Origin: CBFCZU01 sp965602635
GTDB taxonomy: Bacteria > Planctomycetota > Phycisphaerae > SM23-33
Reading direction: 5' to 3'
Assembly (NCBI GenBank): GCA_965602635.1
Contig: CBFCZU010000232.1
Coordinates: 1-6,725 of the forward strand
DNA: 6,725 bases
Shown: piece by piece, positions 1-5,601 of the stretch
Layout: every line of letters begins with the position of its first letter
Position numbering within the stretch: position 1 is the stretch's first letter
The notes under the pieces: generated by a model
The model's input: only the letters and a program-made list of their open reading frames with translations
Told to the model about the DNA's origin: nothing
The model's database searches: none
Position numbers and translations under genes: made by a program

Positions 1-101
1 AGTTCCGTGCGCGGCCCCAGGCGGACGGGCCGCCGCTCCCAAAAAAGGCCCGCATATTTTCGGGGGGGTTCTCCTTTGTAAACAATAGAGGAGGAGCAGT
101 T

Positions 102-482
102 TTGAGTGACCAGCCAGACGAAGAGCTCATCCGCGGCGAGCGGTTCGAGCGACTGTTTCGCACGTGTCGCGAGATCGTGTCGGACCTCCAGAGGACCTGC
201 GGGAGCCTGGACGAGCACCGCGAGGACATGGAACAGGAGATGGCGCTGACGCTGGCCGAGCTGCCGGCCCACCACACGGACTCCTACTGCCTGTGTCGCG
301 CGGCCTGGGCCGCGCTGGCCTGGCTGCGCACGTGGTTCGGCACGAAGCTGGTGCGCCGCATCCACACGAGGCCCGACGTGGCCCAGCTAGCGGACGCGGG
401 GCTTTGTCAACTGATCTGGGTCGGTGGCGATCCGTTGCACGGACGCCCCTGGCCCGATGACGCGCTCGACCCGGAGCCGTGA
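102..482 (+). CDS. Short protein with weak resemblance to sigma-70 region 2
   Basis: A 126-aa soluble protein. The start is TTG at 102, chosen because a purine-rich GAGGAGGAG element lies just upstream and no ATG is equally placed. Residues about 15-75 look helical. The stretch HREDMEQEMALTLAEL (about 39-54) followed by an Ala/Trp-rich helix ending in WLRTW recalls the acidic 'ED..QE' signature of sigma-70 region 2. No region 4 helix-turn-helix is present: the tail (about 85-126) is 'RRIHTRPDVAQLADAG' and then a Pro/Asp-rich end. If related to sigma factors it would be a minimal or degenerate member; this is inference from pattern alone. The leader (1-101) has an A6 run, an AT-rich patch and a G7 run at about 62-68, but no convincing -35/-10 pair. 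The gene is followed at once by a palindromic repeat that could end its transcript. Confidence is high that it is coding and low on function. Confidence 0.6.
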   Translation: MSDQPDEELIRGERFERLFRTCREIVSDLQRTCGSLDEHREDMEQEMALTLAELPAHHTDSYCLCRAAWAALAWLRTWFGTKLVRRIHTRPDVAQLADAGLCQLIWVGGDPLHGRPWPDDALDPEP

Positions 483-490
483 GAGAGGCT

Positions 491-520
491 CCTCCCGCAG
501 GTTGCGAATCCTGCGGGAGG
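491..520. repeat. Palindromic repeat, copy 1
   Basis: A perfect 11-bp inverted repeat: arms CCTCCCGCAGG (491-501) and CCTGCGGGAGG (510-520) around the 8-nt loop TTGCGAAT. It begins 8 nt after the stop codon at 482. It resembles REP-type dispersed palindromes. It could act as a terminator for the upstream gene, but no T-run follows, so an intrinsic terminator is not demonstrated. Confidence 0.85.
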
Positions 521-637
521 GTGCCGAGCGACCGGACGCGCACGCGTCCGCCGCGCGGGCCAGCGGCCGCCGCAGGCAACGAGGCGCGCCCGGGGGATGG
601 GGCGGTGCGGGGCGGTGGGTCGCCAGCCCCGGGAGAC

Positions 638-667
638 CCTCCCGCAGGACTCACAGCCTGCGGGAGG
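638..667. repeat. Palindromic repeat, copy 2 (inverted)
   Basis: The same two 11-bp arms (638-648 and 657-667) enclose the 8-nt loop ACTCACAG. Read on the minus strand the loop is CTGTGAGT, which aligns with the loops of copies 1 and 3 (TTGCGAAT, TTCGGAAT). The GGGT-type flank also then falls on the same side. Copy 2 is therefore inverted relative to its neighbours. Confidence 0.85.
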
Positions 668-683
668 AGAGGCCCGCCACGCT

Positions 684-713
684 CCTCCCGCAGGTTCGGA
701 ATCCTGCGGGAGG
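684..713. repeat. Palindromic repeat, copy 3
   Basis: Identical 11-bp arms (684-694 and 703-713) with loop TTCGGAAT. The flanks match copy 1: GCT before the left arm and GTGCC after the right arm. It ends 34 nt before the -35 element of the hcp promoter, so it separates the first gene from the hcp transcription unit. Confidence 0.85.
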
Positions 714-747
714 GTGCCGGCGCGTTCCATCGCTGAGGTGTCCGGCC

Positions 748-775
748 TTGACTTGGGGCGGCTGCGGAGTATGAT
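748..775 (+). promoter_or_regulatory. Sigma-70-type promoter for the first hcp gene
   Basis: The -35 element TTGACT (748-753) and -10 element TATGAT (770-775) are 16 nt apart. Each differs from consensus at one position. Transcription would start near 782 and give a G+C-rich leader of about 100 nt that can form local hairpins (for example GGCCGC/GCGGCC-type pairing at about 785-815). It is the only good promoter match between 482 and 885. Confidence 0.65.
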
Positions 776-884
776 GGGCGCGCCGGGGCGGCCGCGCCGT
801 GCGGCCGGGGCCGCGACGGGGCGGGAACGGCCAGCGGGCAGGCGGCGCATGGCGCGCGTGCCCGCGCAGACAAGGGGACGTGCC

Positions 885-1355
885 ATGGCGGTGGACTGCT
901 TTCTGAAGCTCGTGGCGAATGGGGTCGACGTCGATGGCGGATGCACCGACCAGAAGCACCCGGAGTGGATCCGGGTCCTGTCCTACTCGCACAACGTCGT
1001 GACGGTCCGGGAGGCGAGCACCGGCATGGCCTCGGGGGACCGGGAGTACGAGCCCTTCAGCATCGTGAAGCGGGTCGACCCGTCCACGCCCCTGATCCTG
1101 AAGGCGCTGACCAACAACGAGGCGGTGGACGCCACGATCGACGTGTGCCGCGCGGCCGGCACGAAGGAAACGTACCTGACGTTCGGGCTGACGAACGCGC
1201 GGATCGCCTCGATCAAGTCCTGGTACGGGAACGACGAAGCGGTCAGCGGGCCGCTGGAAACGGTCCAGATCGTCTTCCAGGAGTACAGGGTGCACTACCG
1301 GACGACCGAGCCGGCGGTCAACGTCGAGCAAATCGACTCGTGGAACGTACGCTAG
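885..1355 (+). CDS. hcp: Hcp-family type VI secretion tube protein
   Basis: A 156-aa protein of the Hcp/Hcp1 family, whose members form hexameric rings that stack into the inner tube of the type VI secretion system, are secreted, and can carry effectors in the ring lumen. Visible family features are the N-terminal MAVDCFLKL, the TDQKHPEWIRVLSYSH block (residues 21-36), a central KRVDPSTPLILKAL strand-helix region, the DATIDVCRAAGTKETYLTF segment, and a C-terminal VQIVFQEYRVHYRTTE strand. Length is typical for the family. The start is the ATG at 885, preceded by AAGGGG; the reading frame is open back to 597, but that extension is Arg/Pro/Gly-rich and unlike any Hcp. The gene has its own promoter (748-775) and faces the second hcp gene tail to tail, about 106 nt apart. 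No other secretion-system component is in the window. Confidence is high on family and moderate on role. Confidence 0.93.
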   Translation: MAVDCFLKLVANGVDVDGGCTDQKHPEWIRVLSYSHNVVTVREASTGMASGDREYEPFSIVKRVDPSTPLILKALTNNEAVDATIDVCRAAGTKETYLTFGLTNARIASIKSWYGNDEAVSGPLETVQIVFQEYRVHYRTTEPAVNVEQIDSWNVR

Positions 1356-1461
1356 CCGCGGTCGGCTGAAACGTCGGAGGCGTGAGCGGCATGGGCGGGG
1401 TCCGCGCCGTGGAGCCGGGGCCGGGTGCGGGCGGTGGGCGTGCGGTCTGCGCGGGAGAGTT

Positions 1462-1953
1462 CTAGGTCGACTTGTCCAGCTTCCGGTCATAGCTTTTCGA
1501 GACCTCGCCCCTCGGCGCGCCCAGCGTGTGGGTCTCCTCGTAATAGGTCCACGTGATCTTCTCATAGGAGAAGGAGATGACCTCGCAGGGCTTCCCGGAG
1601 CCCCCGCGCGAGTGGCTGATCTCGTACTTGCTGACGAGCACGTCCTCGAGCAGGATCTCGCCATACGTCTGCTTTTGCTCCACGGCATGGCACATCTCGA
1701 TCTTGACCGAGTCGATGGACTCGCCATTGGCGCAGTAATCCGCCAGACTCGGCGAGGTGCGGTCGATGGCCTTCTCGACGACGAACTCGCCGTGGACGCA
1801 ACGCCCCGTCGTCGGAGGACCGCCGCCTTGCTCTACGTTGGTCTCCAAGTCCAGGGAATGGCTGAACGATTCGACGTCGATCCATTTGGGGTGCTTCTCG
1901 TCGGTGCTCTCGCCGGGCAGGTCAGAGATCTTCATGAAGCAATCGGTTGCCAT
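1462..1953 (-). CDS. hcp: Second Hcp-family type VI secretion tube protein
   Basis: A 163-aa Hcp-family protein on the minus strand. It shares the N-terminal signature (MATDCFMKI), the STDEKHPKWIDVESFSH block (residues 16-32), the central VVEKAIDRTSPSLADY region and a C-terminal strand, VISFSYEKITWTYYEE. It diverges clearly from the other copy elsewhere, including the charged tail SKSYDRKLDKST, so this is not a recent duplication. The start is the ATG at 1951-1953, with GGAGGAG 9 nt upstream; the open frame runs back to 2130, but that part is Arg-rich and lies over the gene's own promoter. Divergent Hcp copies can form mixed or alternative tubes or pair with different cargo; which applies here is inference. 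The only visible promoter (2048-2076) gives it a separate transcript from the upstream 2204-3115 gene. Confidence 0.93.
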   Translation of the reverse strand: MATDCFMKISDLPGESTDEKHPKWIDVESFSHSLDLETNVEQGGGPPTTGRCVHGEFVVEKAIDRTSPSLADYCANGESIDSVKIEMCHAVEQKQTYGEILLEDVLVSKYEISHSRGGSGKPCEVISFSYEKITWTYYEETHTLGAPRGEVSKSYDRKLDKST

Positions 1954-2047
1954 GGCGCGAGTCTCCTCCAGCCGCGGCCCTGCGTCGGACGAACGTGGCC
2001 TCTCTCGGCCGCCCCGGCCTTGCGTGCACAGGACGGCATACCTGGGA

Positions 2048-2076
2048 ATTATACGCCGGCCGGCTCGGCGCCGCAA
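2048..2076 (-). promoter_or_regulatory. Sigma-70-type promoter for the second hcp gene
   Basis: Read on the minus strand, TTGCGG (2071-2076) and a perfect TATAAT (2048-2053) are separated by 17 nt, the optimal spacing. The leader to the ATG would be about 88 nt. Directly upstream of the -35 lie the small palindrome GCACAAAGTGC (2077-2087) and the 12-bp palindrome GCCGGCGCCGGC (2089-2100). Either could be a regulator site, but neither is recognised. Confidence 0.7.
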
Positions 2077-2126
2077 GCACAAAGTGCGGCCGGCGCCGGC
2101 CCGCCGGTAGTCGTCGGGCCTCGCCG

Positions 2127-2147
2127 CCACCGACGCAGGGTCGGTGG
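2127..2147 (-). terminator. Possible terminator hairpin after the 2204-3115 gene
   Basis: A perfect 8-bp stem (CCACCGAC at 2127-2134, GTCGGTGG at 2140-2147) with a 5-nt loop lies 57 nt beyond the stop codon of the upstream minus-strand gene and before the promoter of the second hcp. No U-tract follows on the minus strand, so it may only pause or protect the RNA end. Confidence 0.35.
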
Positions 2148-2203
2148 GGGCCGCCGCCTCGCGATGTGCGTGCCCACGTCCGCGGCTCGCGCGCGGGCCG
2201 TGC

Positions 2204-3115
2204 TCACTGCTGCCGCATGAGCTCGTCGATGCGGTCGCACCGCTGCTTGAGCAGGGCCTTGAAGCCCTTGGCCAGCCCCGGGATCATGTCGATCGCCGCG
2301 CCGTAGAAGTCGCCCAGGACCGGCACCCACCCCATGGCGGCGCGCATGGTGCCGAGCGCGGCGGAGGCCGCGTTGCCGAAGCCGGCCTCCTTGGCCTGGG
2401 CGAAGGCGGTCATGCCCGACTGGATGCTGGAGAGGACGTTGAAGAAGGTGGCGGTCTTCTCGGCGCGGGTCTGCTGGTTGGGCGCGAGCCAGAGGAAGGG
2501 CGCGGCGCGCTCGGCCCCGCTCTTGATCTGGCCGAGGACCATGCCGATCGGCTCCCAGCGCTTGCTCTGCTCGGCGCTGATCAGGTCGAGCATCTGCTTC
2601 CTGAGCTCCTGGGCCATCTGCACCAGGATGGCCATCCGCTTGTCCACGGCGTTCAGGTAGTTCACGATCGACACGGGCAGGAAGCGCACGTAGTACGGAT
2701 GGACCTTCTTCTTGCCGCCGTTGTACCACCAGGTCTTGTTGCTGACCCAGTAGCCGCGGTTCTTGACGATGTGCTTGAAGGCCGACGCCAGGTCGTACGG
2801 CTCGTCCACCCAGTAGGCGCGGTTGCCGAGGATCCGCCACAGCTTCCAGTTGCGCCCGGCGTTGCCGGCCGCGGTCAGCTCCTTGAGCATCTGGTCCTGG
2901 TGGCGTCGGTTCGTGATCTTGTTGATGCGCTGGACCGACGTGTAGTAGATCTCGAAGGCCCGGTTGCACAGGTCGATCGCCTCCAGGCACCAGTCGCCTC
3001 GCCCCCAGGCCGCGCGGACCTGGTGCTTCGTCAGATGGGCCTTCTTCGCTCCATTCCAGTAGGCGGTTGTCCCCAAGCCTCTACCCCCCAAGCAGGGTTG
3101 CCGGCGACCGGGCAA
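2204..3115 (-). CDS. Unrecognised aromatic-rich protein beside hcp; candidate Hcp-linked effector
   Basis: A 303-aa protein that I do not recognise. The start taken is TTG (3113-3115), with AAGGG 5 nt upstream; an in-frame TTG at 3076 (290 aa) is an equally plausible start, because the first 13 residues are Arg/Gly/Pro-rich. There is no signal peptide. Residues about 90-145 are rich in Trp and Tyr and contain a repeated NR[AG]YWV motif (98-103 and 119-124). A Y/W-NG-Lys-rich motif appears twice: YWNGAKKAH near residue 20 and YNGGKKKVH at 131-139. Residues about 145-200 are predicted helical. The C-terminus (about 244-289) is rich in Ala, Gly and bulky hydrophobics (VPVLGDFYGAAIDMIPGLAKGF), followed by a charged helix; this part could insert into or associate with a membrane. 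The gene lies on the same strand as the adjacent hcp and has its own promoter. A secreted effector or tube partner is a hypothesis from position only. Confidence 0.75.
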   Translation of the reverse strand: MPGRRQPCLGGRGLGTTAYWNGAKKAHLTKHQVRAAWGRGDWCLEAIDLCNRAFEIYYTSVQRINKITNRRHQDQMLKELTAAGNAGRNWKLWRILGNRAYWVDEPYDLASAFKHIVKNRGYWVSNKTWWYNGGKKKVHPYYVRFLPVSIVNYLNAVDKRMAILVQMAQELRKQMLDLISAEQSKRWEPIGMVLGQIKSGAERAAPFLWLAPNQQTRAEKTATFFNVLSSIQSGMTAFAQAKEAGFGNAASAALGTMRAAMGWVPVLGDFYGAAIDMIPGLAKGFKALLKQRCDRIDELMRQQ

Positions 3116-3121
3116 GGCGGC

Positions 3122-3152
3122 CCTTGGCGGGGCGGCGCGTCCCGCGCCAAGG
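3122..3152. other. Leader hairpin upstream of the 2204-3115 gene
   Basis: CCTTGGCG (3122-3129) pairs perfectly with CGCCAAGG (3145-3152) across a 15-nt loop. It lies between the putative transcription start (near 3183) and the TTG start at 3115. One arm contains the AAGGG proposed as ribosome-binding site for that start, so the hairpin could mask it. If translation starts at 3076 instead, the hairpin is simply leader structure. Confidence 0.4.
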
Positions 3153-3189
3153 ACGCTCTGTGCGGGGGCGGCGCGGCTCTGCCGCCGAG

Positions 3190-3218
3190 ATGATAGCGCG
3201 CCGGGTCCGCCGGATCAA
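3190..3218 (-). promoter_or_regulatory. Sigma-70-type promoter for the 2204-3115 gene
   Basis: On the minus strand, TTGATC (3213-3218) and TATCAT (3190-3195) are 17 nt apart. Transcription would start near 3183, giving a leader of about 70-107 nt depending on which TTG is used. The divergent gene at 3331 has no comparable promoter in the same gap. Confidence 0.55.
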
Positions 3219-3330
3219 GAGGATTGCGGCGCGGCGCACGTGCGAGCGGAGCGGAGGGCCGGGGCGCCCGGGGCACGGGCGCGCCGGGCGTTGGACGTCC
3301 ACACCATTCCCAACCAGGGGGTGACCCACC

Positions 3331-3654
3331 ATGGAACCGACGGACGAGATGGACCAGCTCGAGCGGGAGATCGCCACGCTCCAGGACCGCATCGCGCACC
3401 TCGGCGAGCAGGCCGACGCGGTCGAGACCGGCGTGGTGGACTGGCGCAAGAAGCGCGACGCCGCCGACGCGCTGGTCAGCAGCGAGGAGGGCCTGAAGTT
3501 CAACTTCAGCGCTGCCGTGTCGTACTGGAAGGAGATCCGCGAGACCGAGAAGCGCCTCGACGACCTGCGCGCCCGGCTGCGCGAGCTGCGCGAGCGCGGC
3601 GACCTGAAGGCCCTGCACGTCGTCGTCCAGTTCGAGGGGCCGGACGATGCGTGA
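3331..3654 (+). CDS. Small coiled-coil protein of unknown function
   Basis: A 107-aa, highly charged protein. Two long helices with heptad-like spacing of hydrophobic residues are evident, at about residues 6-45 (MDQLEREIATLQDRIAHLGEQ) and 65-95 (YWKEIRETEKRLDDLRARLRELRERG). A linker between them contains EEGLKFNFSAAVSYW, and the tail ends in a short beta-like segment, LHVVVQFEG. It has no signal peptide or membrane segment. The start is ATG 3331, preceded by AGGGGGTGA. It lies upstream of the terminase-like gene on the same strand, but the 463-nt repeat region between them argues against a shared transcript. A small coiled-coil terminase partner or scaffold-like protein is conceivable, but nothing specific supports it. 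Its stop codon merges into the heptamer array that follows. Confidence 0.75.
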   Translation: MEPTDEMDQLEREIATLQDRIAHLGEQADAVETGVVDWRKKRDAADALVSSEEGLKFNFSAAVSYWKEIRETEKRLDDLRARLRELRERGDLKALHVVVQFEGPDDA

Positions 3655-3810
3655 GACGTGACGCGTGACGCGTGACGCGTGACCAGAAGGGCCGGTCGGC
3701 GCGTCGGGCCGCTTCGCGGAGGGGAGGATGCGTGACGCGTGACGCGTGAGCAGAAGGGCCGGTCGGCGCGTCGGGCCGCCTCGCGGAGGGGAGGATGCGT
3801 GACGCGTGAC
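3655..3810. repeat. Composite tandem repeat: 46-nt core plus GTGACGC heptamers
   Basis: Immediately after the stop codon there are three full GTGACGC heptamers (3658-3678) plus a partial one. A 46-nt core beginning CAGAAGGGCCGG follows (3684-3729), then two full heptamers plus a partial (3732-3750). A second core, with one visible T/C difference, starts at 3751, then one full heptamer plus a partial (3799-3810). The two composite units are 67 and 60 nt long and so differ by exactly one heptamer. A degenerate third core begins at 3811. Each heptamer junction creates an ACGCGT palindrome. Confidence 0.9.
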
Positions 3811-3933
3811 CAGGAGCGCCGGCCGCCGCGGCTAGCACCACAACGCTACTTCTTGGCGACAGGATGACGTAACGCGCGGCGTAGCAGGGAGGTATGACCC
3901 GAGTCGCGAACCTCGCCGGGCCAGGGCCGGAAC

Positions 3934-3973
3934 GCCGCCATCCTGGCGGCAGGATCGGGGGCGTCCCGCCCCC
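3934..3973. repeat. Two adjacent hairpins between the opposed heptamer arrays
   Basis: GCCGCCA (3934-3940) and TGGCGGC (3944-3950) form one perfect 7-bp stem. GGGGGCG (3957-3963) and CGCCCCC (3967-3973) form another. Both have the 3-nt loop TCC, and they are separated by 6 nt. They could stop transcription from either side or be part of the repeat element. The rest of 3811-3933 shows no gene or clear signal. Confidence 0.6.
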
Positions 3974-4090
3974 TCTGATCACGCGTGACGCACCACGTCC
4001 CTCATCCGCGCCGCGCGGCGCCACCCGGCCCGTCTGATCACGCGTCACGCGTCACGCGTCACGTCCCCGCGTCACGCGTCACGTCCCCGC
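3974..4090. repeat. Inverted heptamer array upstream of the terminase-like gene
   Basis: This part carries the heptamer mainly as GTCACGC, the reverse complement of the left array (4044-4064 and 4071-4084). It includes a perfect 20-bp tandem duplication (4051-4070 and 4071-4090). TGATCACGCGT occurs twice (3976 and 4035). Read on the minus strand, the segment around 3985-4045 aligns loosely with the 46-nt core of the left array (GCGTGATCAGACGGGCCGG against GCGTGACCAGAAGGGCCGG). The two arrays therefore form one large, degenerate inverted arrangement. Confidence 0.8.
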
Positions 4091-4117
4091 ATCCCCCCAC
4101 CATCTGGGAGAGAACTC

Positions 4118-5455
4118 ATGGACCTACGCTACCAGGCCATGCCGGCGCAGTACCGCTTCCTGCGGAGCCGCGCGAAGTTTGCCGGGCTGTTCGGCGGCAT
4201 CGGCTCGGGCAAGAGCCACGTGGGGTGCTTCTGGGCGCTGGCCAAGGCGCTCCGCAACCCCGGCTGCCTCGGGCTGATCGGGGCCAACAGCTATCGCCAG
4301 CTCAAGGACGCCACCCTGCGCACCTTCGAGATGCTCCTCCAGCGCTACCGCATCGGCTATCGCTTCAGCCGCACCACCGACATGACGTTCCACCTGGACA
4401 CCGGGGCCGAGGTGCTGTGCCGCTCGATGGAGAACTACGATCTGCTGCGCGGCATCGAGCTGGGCTGGTTCTACCTCGACGAGCTGCGCGAGACCCGCCT
4501 GGAGGCCTGGCAGGTGCTCAAGGGCCGCCTGCGCAGCCGGCAGGCCGACGCCCTCGAGGGGCGCGTGACCTCGTCGCCCAACGGCTACAACTGGATCTAC
4601 GACGAGTTCATCCGCAAGCCCAACGACCCGGCCACCGCCGAGGCCTACCACACCCACGAGGCGCTCTTCGCTCGCACCCGCGACAACCGCCACCTGCCGC
4701 CCGACTACATCGAGGCGCTCCTGGCCTCGTACGACCCGCTGCTGGCCGCGCAGGAGCTCGACGGCCAGTTCGTGAACACCCAGGCGGGCCGCGTCTACTA
4801 CGCCTTCGACCGCGCGCTGCACGTCACCCCCGAGGCCAGGCTCGTGCCCGGCGAGCCGCTCGTCTGGTCGCTCGACTTCAACGTCACGCCCATGACCGCG
4901 GTCCTCGCGCAGCGCGACACCGCCGGCATCCGCGTCCTCGACGAGCTGTGGCTCGTGAACTCCAACACCCCGGCCATGTGCGAGGCCCTCGACAACTGGC
5001 TCTGGCGCCGCGGCGAGGAGAGCCGCGAGCAGCACGAGCGCGACCCCGCCGCCCGCGGCACGCCGCGCGCGCCCGACCCGGCGTCGGTCCCGCGGCTCGT
5101 CTACGGCGCCGCGTCGGGCTCGGCGCGCTCGACCGCGGGGGCCAGCGACTACGCGCTGATCCGCGAGCGCTTCCCCCACGCCATCGTGTACGTCGGCGCG
5201 TCGAACCCGCCGCGCCGCGACCGCTTCAACGCGGTGAACGCGGCGCTGCGCGACGCCCGGGGCCGCGTGCGCCTGCGCATCCACCCGCGCTGCCGCCACC
5301 TCATCGAGGACCTCCAGCAACACTGCTACCAGCCGGAGACCTCGGAGCCGGACCTCTCGAACCCCTTCCGCGGCCACATCAGCGACGCGCTGGGCTACTA
5401 CGTGGCCCACGTGATGCCGGCCGGCCGCGCCGGCGTCCGAGTCGGGCGGTGGTAA
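4118..5455 (+). CDS. terL: Phage terminase large subunit-like protein, nuclease motif altered
   Basis: A 445-aa protein with the two-domain layout of phage large terminases, the motors that translocate DNA into proheads and cut it. The ATPase has Walker A GGIGSGKS (residues 26-33), Walker B WFYLDE with D121-E122, and a coupling-type motif TSSPNGYNW about 30 residues later. The RNase H-like nuclease has its first acidic site in SLDFNVTP (D253) and its last in HISDALGYY (D423). The middle site, usually YGDxSG in this group, reads YGAASG, with Ala at 331 (codon GCC). The downstream segment (SARSTAGASDY, NPPRRDRFNAVNAAL) otherwise matches the family pattern. The start is ATG 4118, with GGGAGAG 6 nt upstream. 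Length is normal and there is no frameshift. No small terminase, portal or capsid gene is adjacent, so a remnant or domesticated gene is likely. Confidence 0.88.
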   Translation: MDLRYQAMPAQYRFLRSRAKFAGLFGGIGSGKSHVGCFWALAKALRNPGCLGLIGANSYRQLKDATLRTFEMLLQRYRIGYRFSRTTDMTFHLDTGAEVLCRSMENYDLLRGIELGWFYLDELRETRLEAWQVLKGRLRSRQADALEGRVTSSPNGYNWIYDEFIRKPNDPATAEAYHTHEALFARTRDNRHLPPDYIEALLASYDPLLAAQELDGQFVNTQAGRVYYAFDRALHVTPEARLVPGEPLVWSLDFNVTPMTAVLAQRDTAGIRVLDELWLVNSNTPAMCEALDNWLWRRGEESREQHERDPAARGTPRAPDPASVPRLVYGAASGSARSTAGASDYALIRERFPHAIVYVGASNPPRRDRFNAVNAALRDARGRVRLRIHPRCRHLIEDLQQHCYQPETSEPDLSNPFRGHISDALGYYVAHVMPAGRAGVRVGRW

Positions 5456-5456
5456 G

Positions 5457-5470
5457 GCGTGACGCGTGAT
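5457..5470. repeat. Short heptamer remnant after the terminase-like gene
   Basis: GCGTGACGCGTGAT starts 2 nt after the TAA stop at 5453-5455 and carries one full GTGACGC unit plus a partial. It is the same heptamer, in the same orientation, as the array that follows the coiled-coil gene. The following bases (about 5471-5490) are G-rich and loosely resemble the composite core. Confidence 0.7.
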
Positions 5471-5572
5471 TCGGAGGGGGGACGGCCGGATGGGAGTGCG
5501 GGGCGCGTCTCGGGCATGGTCGCGCCCGGGCGAAGCATGGGGCCCACTGCGGCACACAGCAGCAGAGCGCAC

Positions 5573-5601
5573 TTGAACATCTCTTGCGCCTGTTGTATGA
5601 T
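5573..5601 (+). promoter_or_regulatory. Sigma-70-type promoter for the 3' operon
   Basis: TTGAAC (5573-5578) and TATGAT (5596-5601) are 17 nt apart in a relatively A+T-rich patch. Transcription would start near 5608, about 64 nt before the GTG start at 5672. A second -10-like TACAAT (5620-5625) has no matching -35. Confidence 0.65.

Noticed and set aside
20..34. Hairpin GGCGG-ACGGG-CCGCC followed by AAAAAA, considered as a terminator
   Set aside because: The stem is only 5 bp, and the run that follows is A rather than T on the plus strand, so it does not fit an intrinsic terminator for an upstream plus-strand gene.
491..713. CRISPR array
   Set aside because: There are only three copies at irregular spacing (146 and 46 nt between start points), one of them inverted, with no cas genes.
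1356..1461. Bidirectional terminator between the convergent hcp genes
   Set aside because: The gap is G-rich but has no convincing long stem or flanking T/A runs.
651..1727. A 358-codon minus-strand frame across the first hcp and part of the second
   Set aside because: It is antisense to one Hcp gene and out of frame with the other, with shadow-type composition.
1954..2130. N-terminal extension of the second Hcp protein by 59 codons
   Set aside because: The extension is Arg/Gly-rich, unlike any Hcp N-terminus, and overlaps the promoter. The ATG at 1951-1953 has a good ribosome-binding site and restores the family N-terminus.
3655..4090. Plasmid-type iteron origin
   Set aside because: The heptamers are short and perfectly contiguous rather than spaced by about one helical turn, and there is no replication initiator gene or AT-rich unwinding region nearby.
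3985..5469. A 494-codon plus-strand frame overlapping the terminase-like gene
   Set aside because: It is rich in Arg, Pro, Ala and His, starts inside the heptamer array, and shows no motifs. The overlapping 4118 frame has clear ATPase and nuclease signatures.
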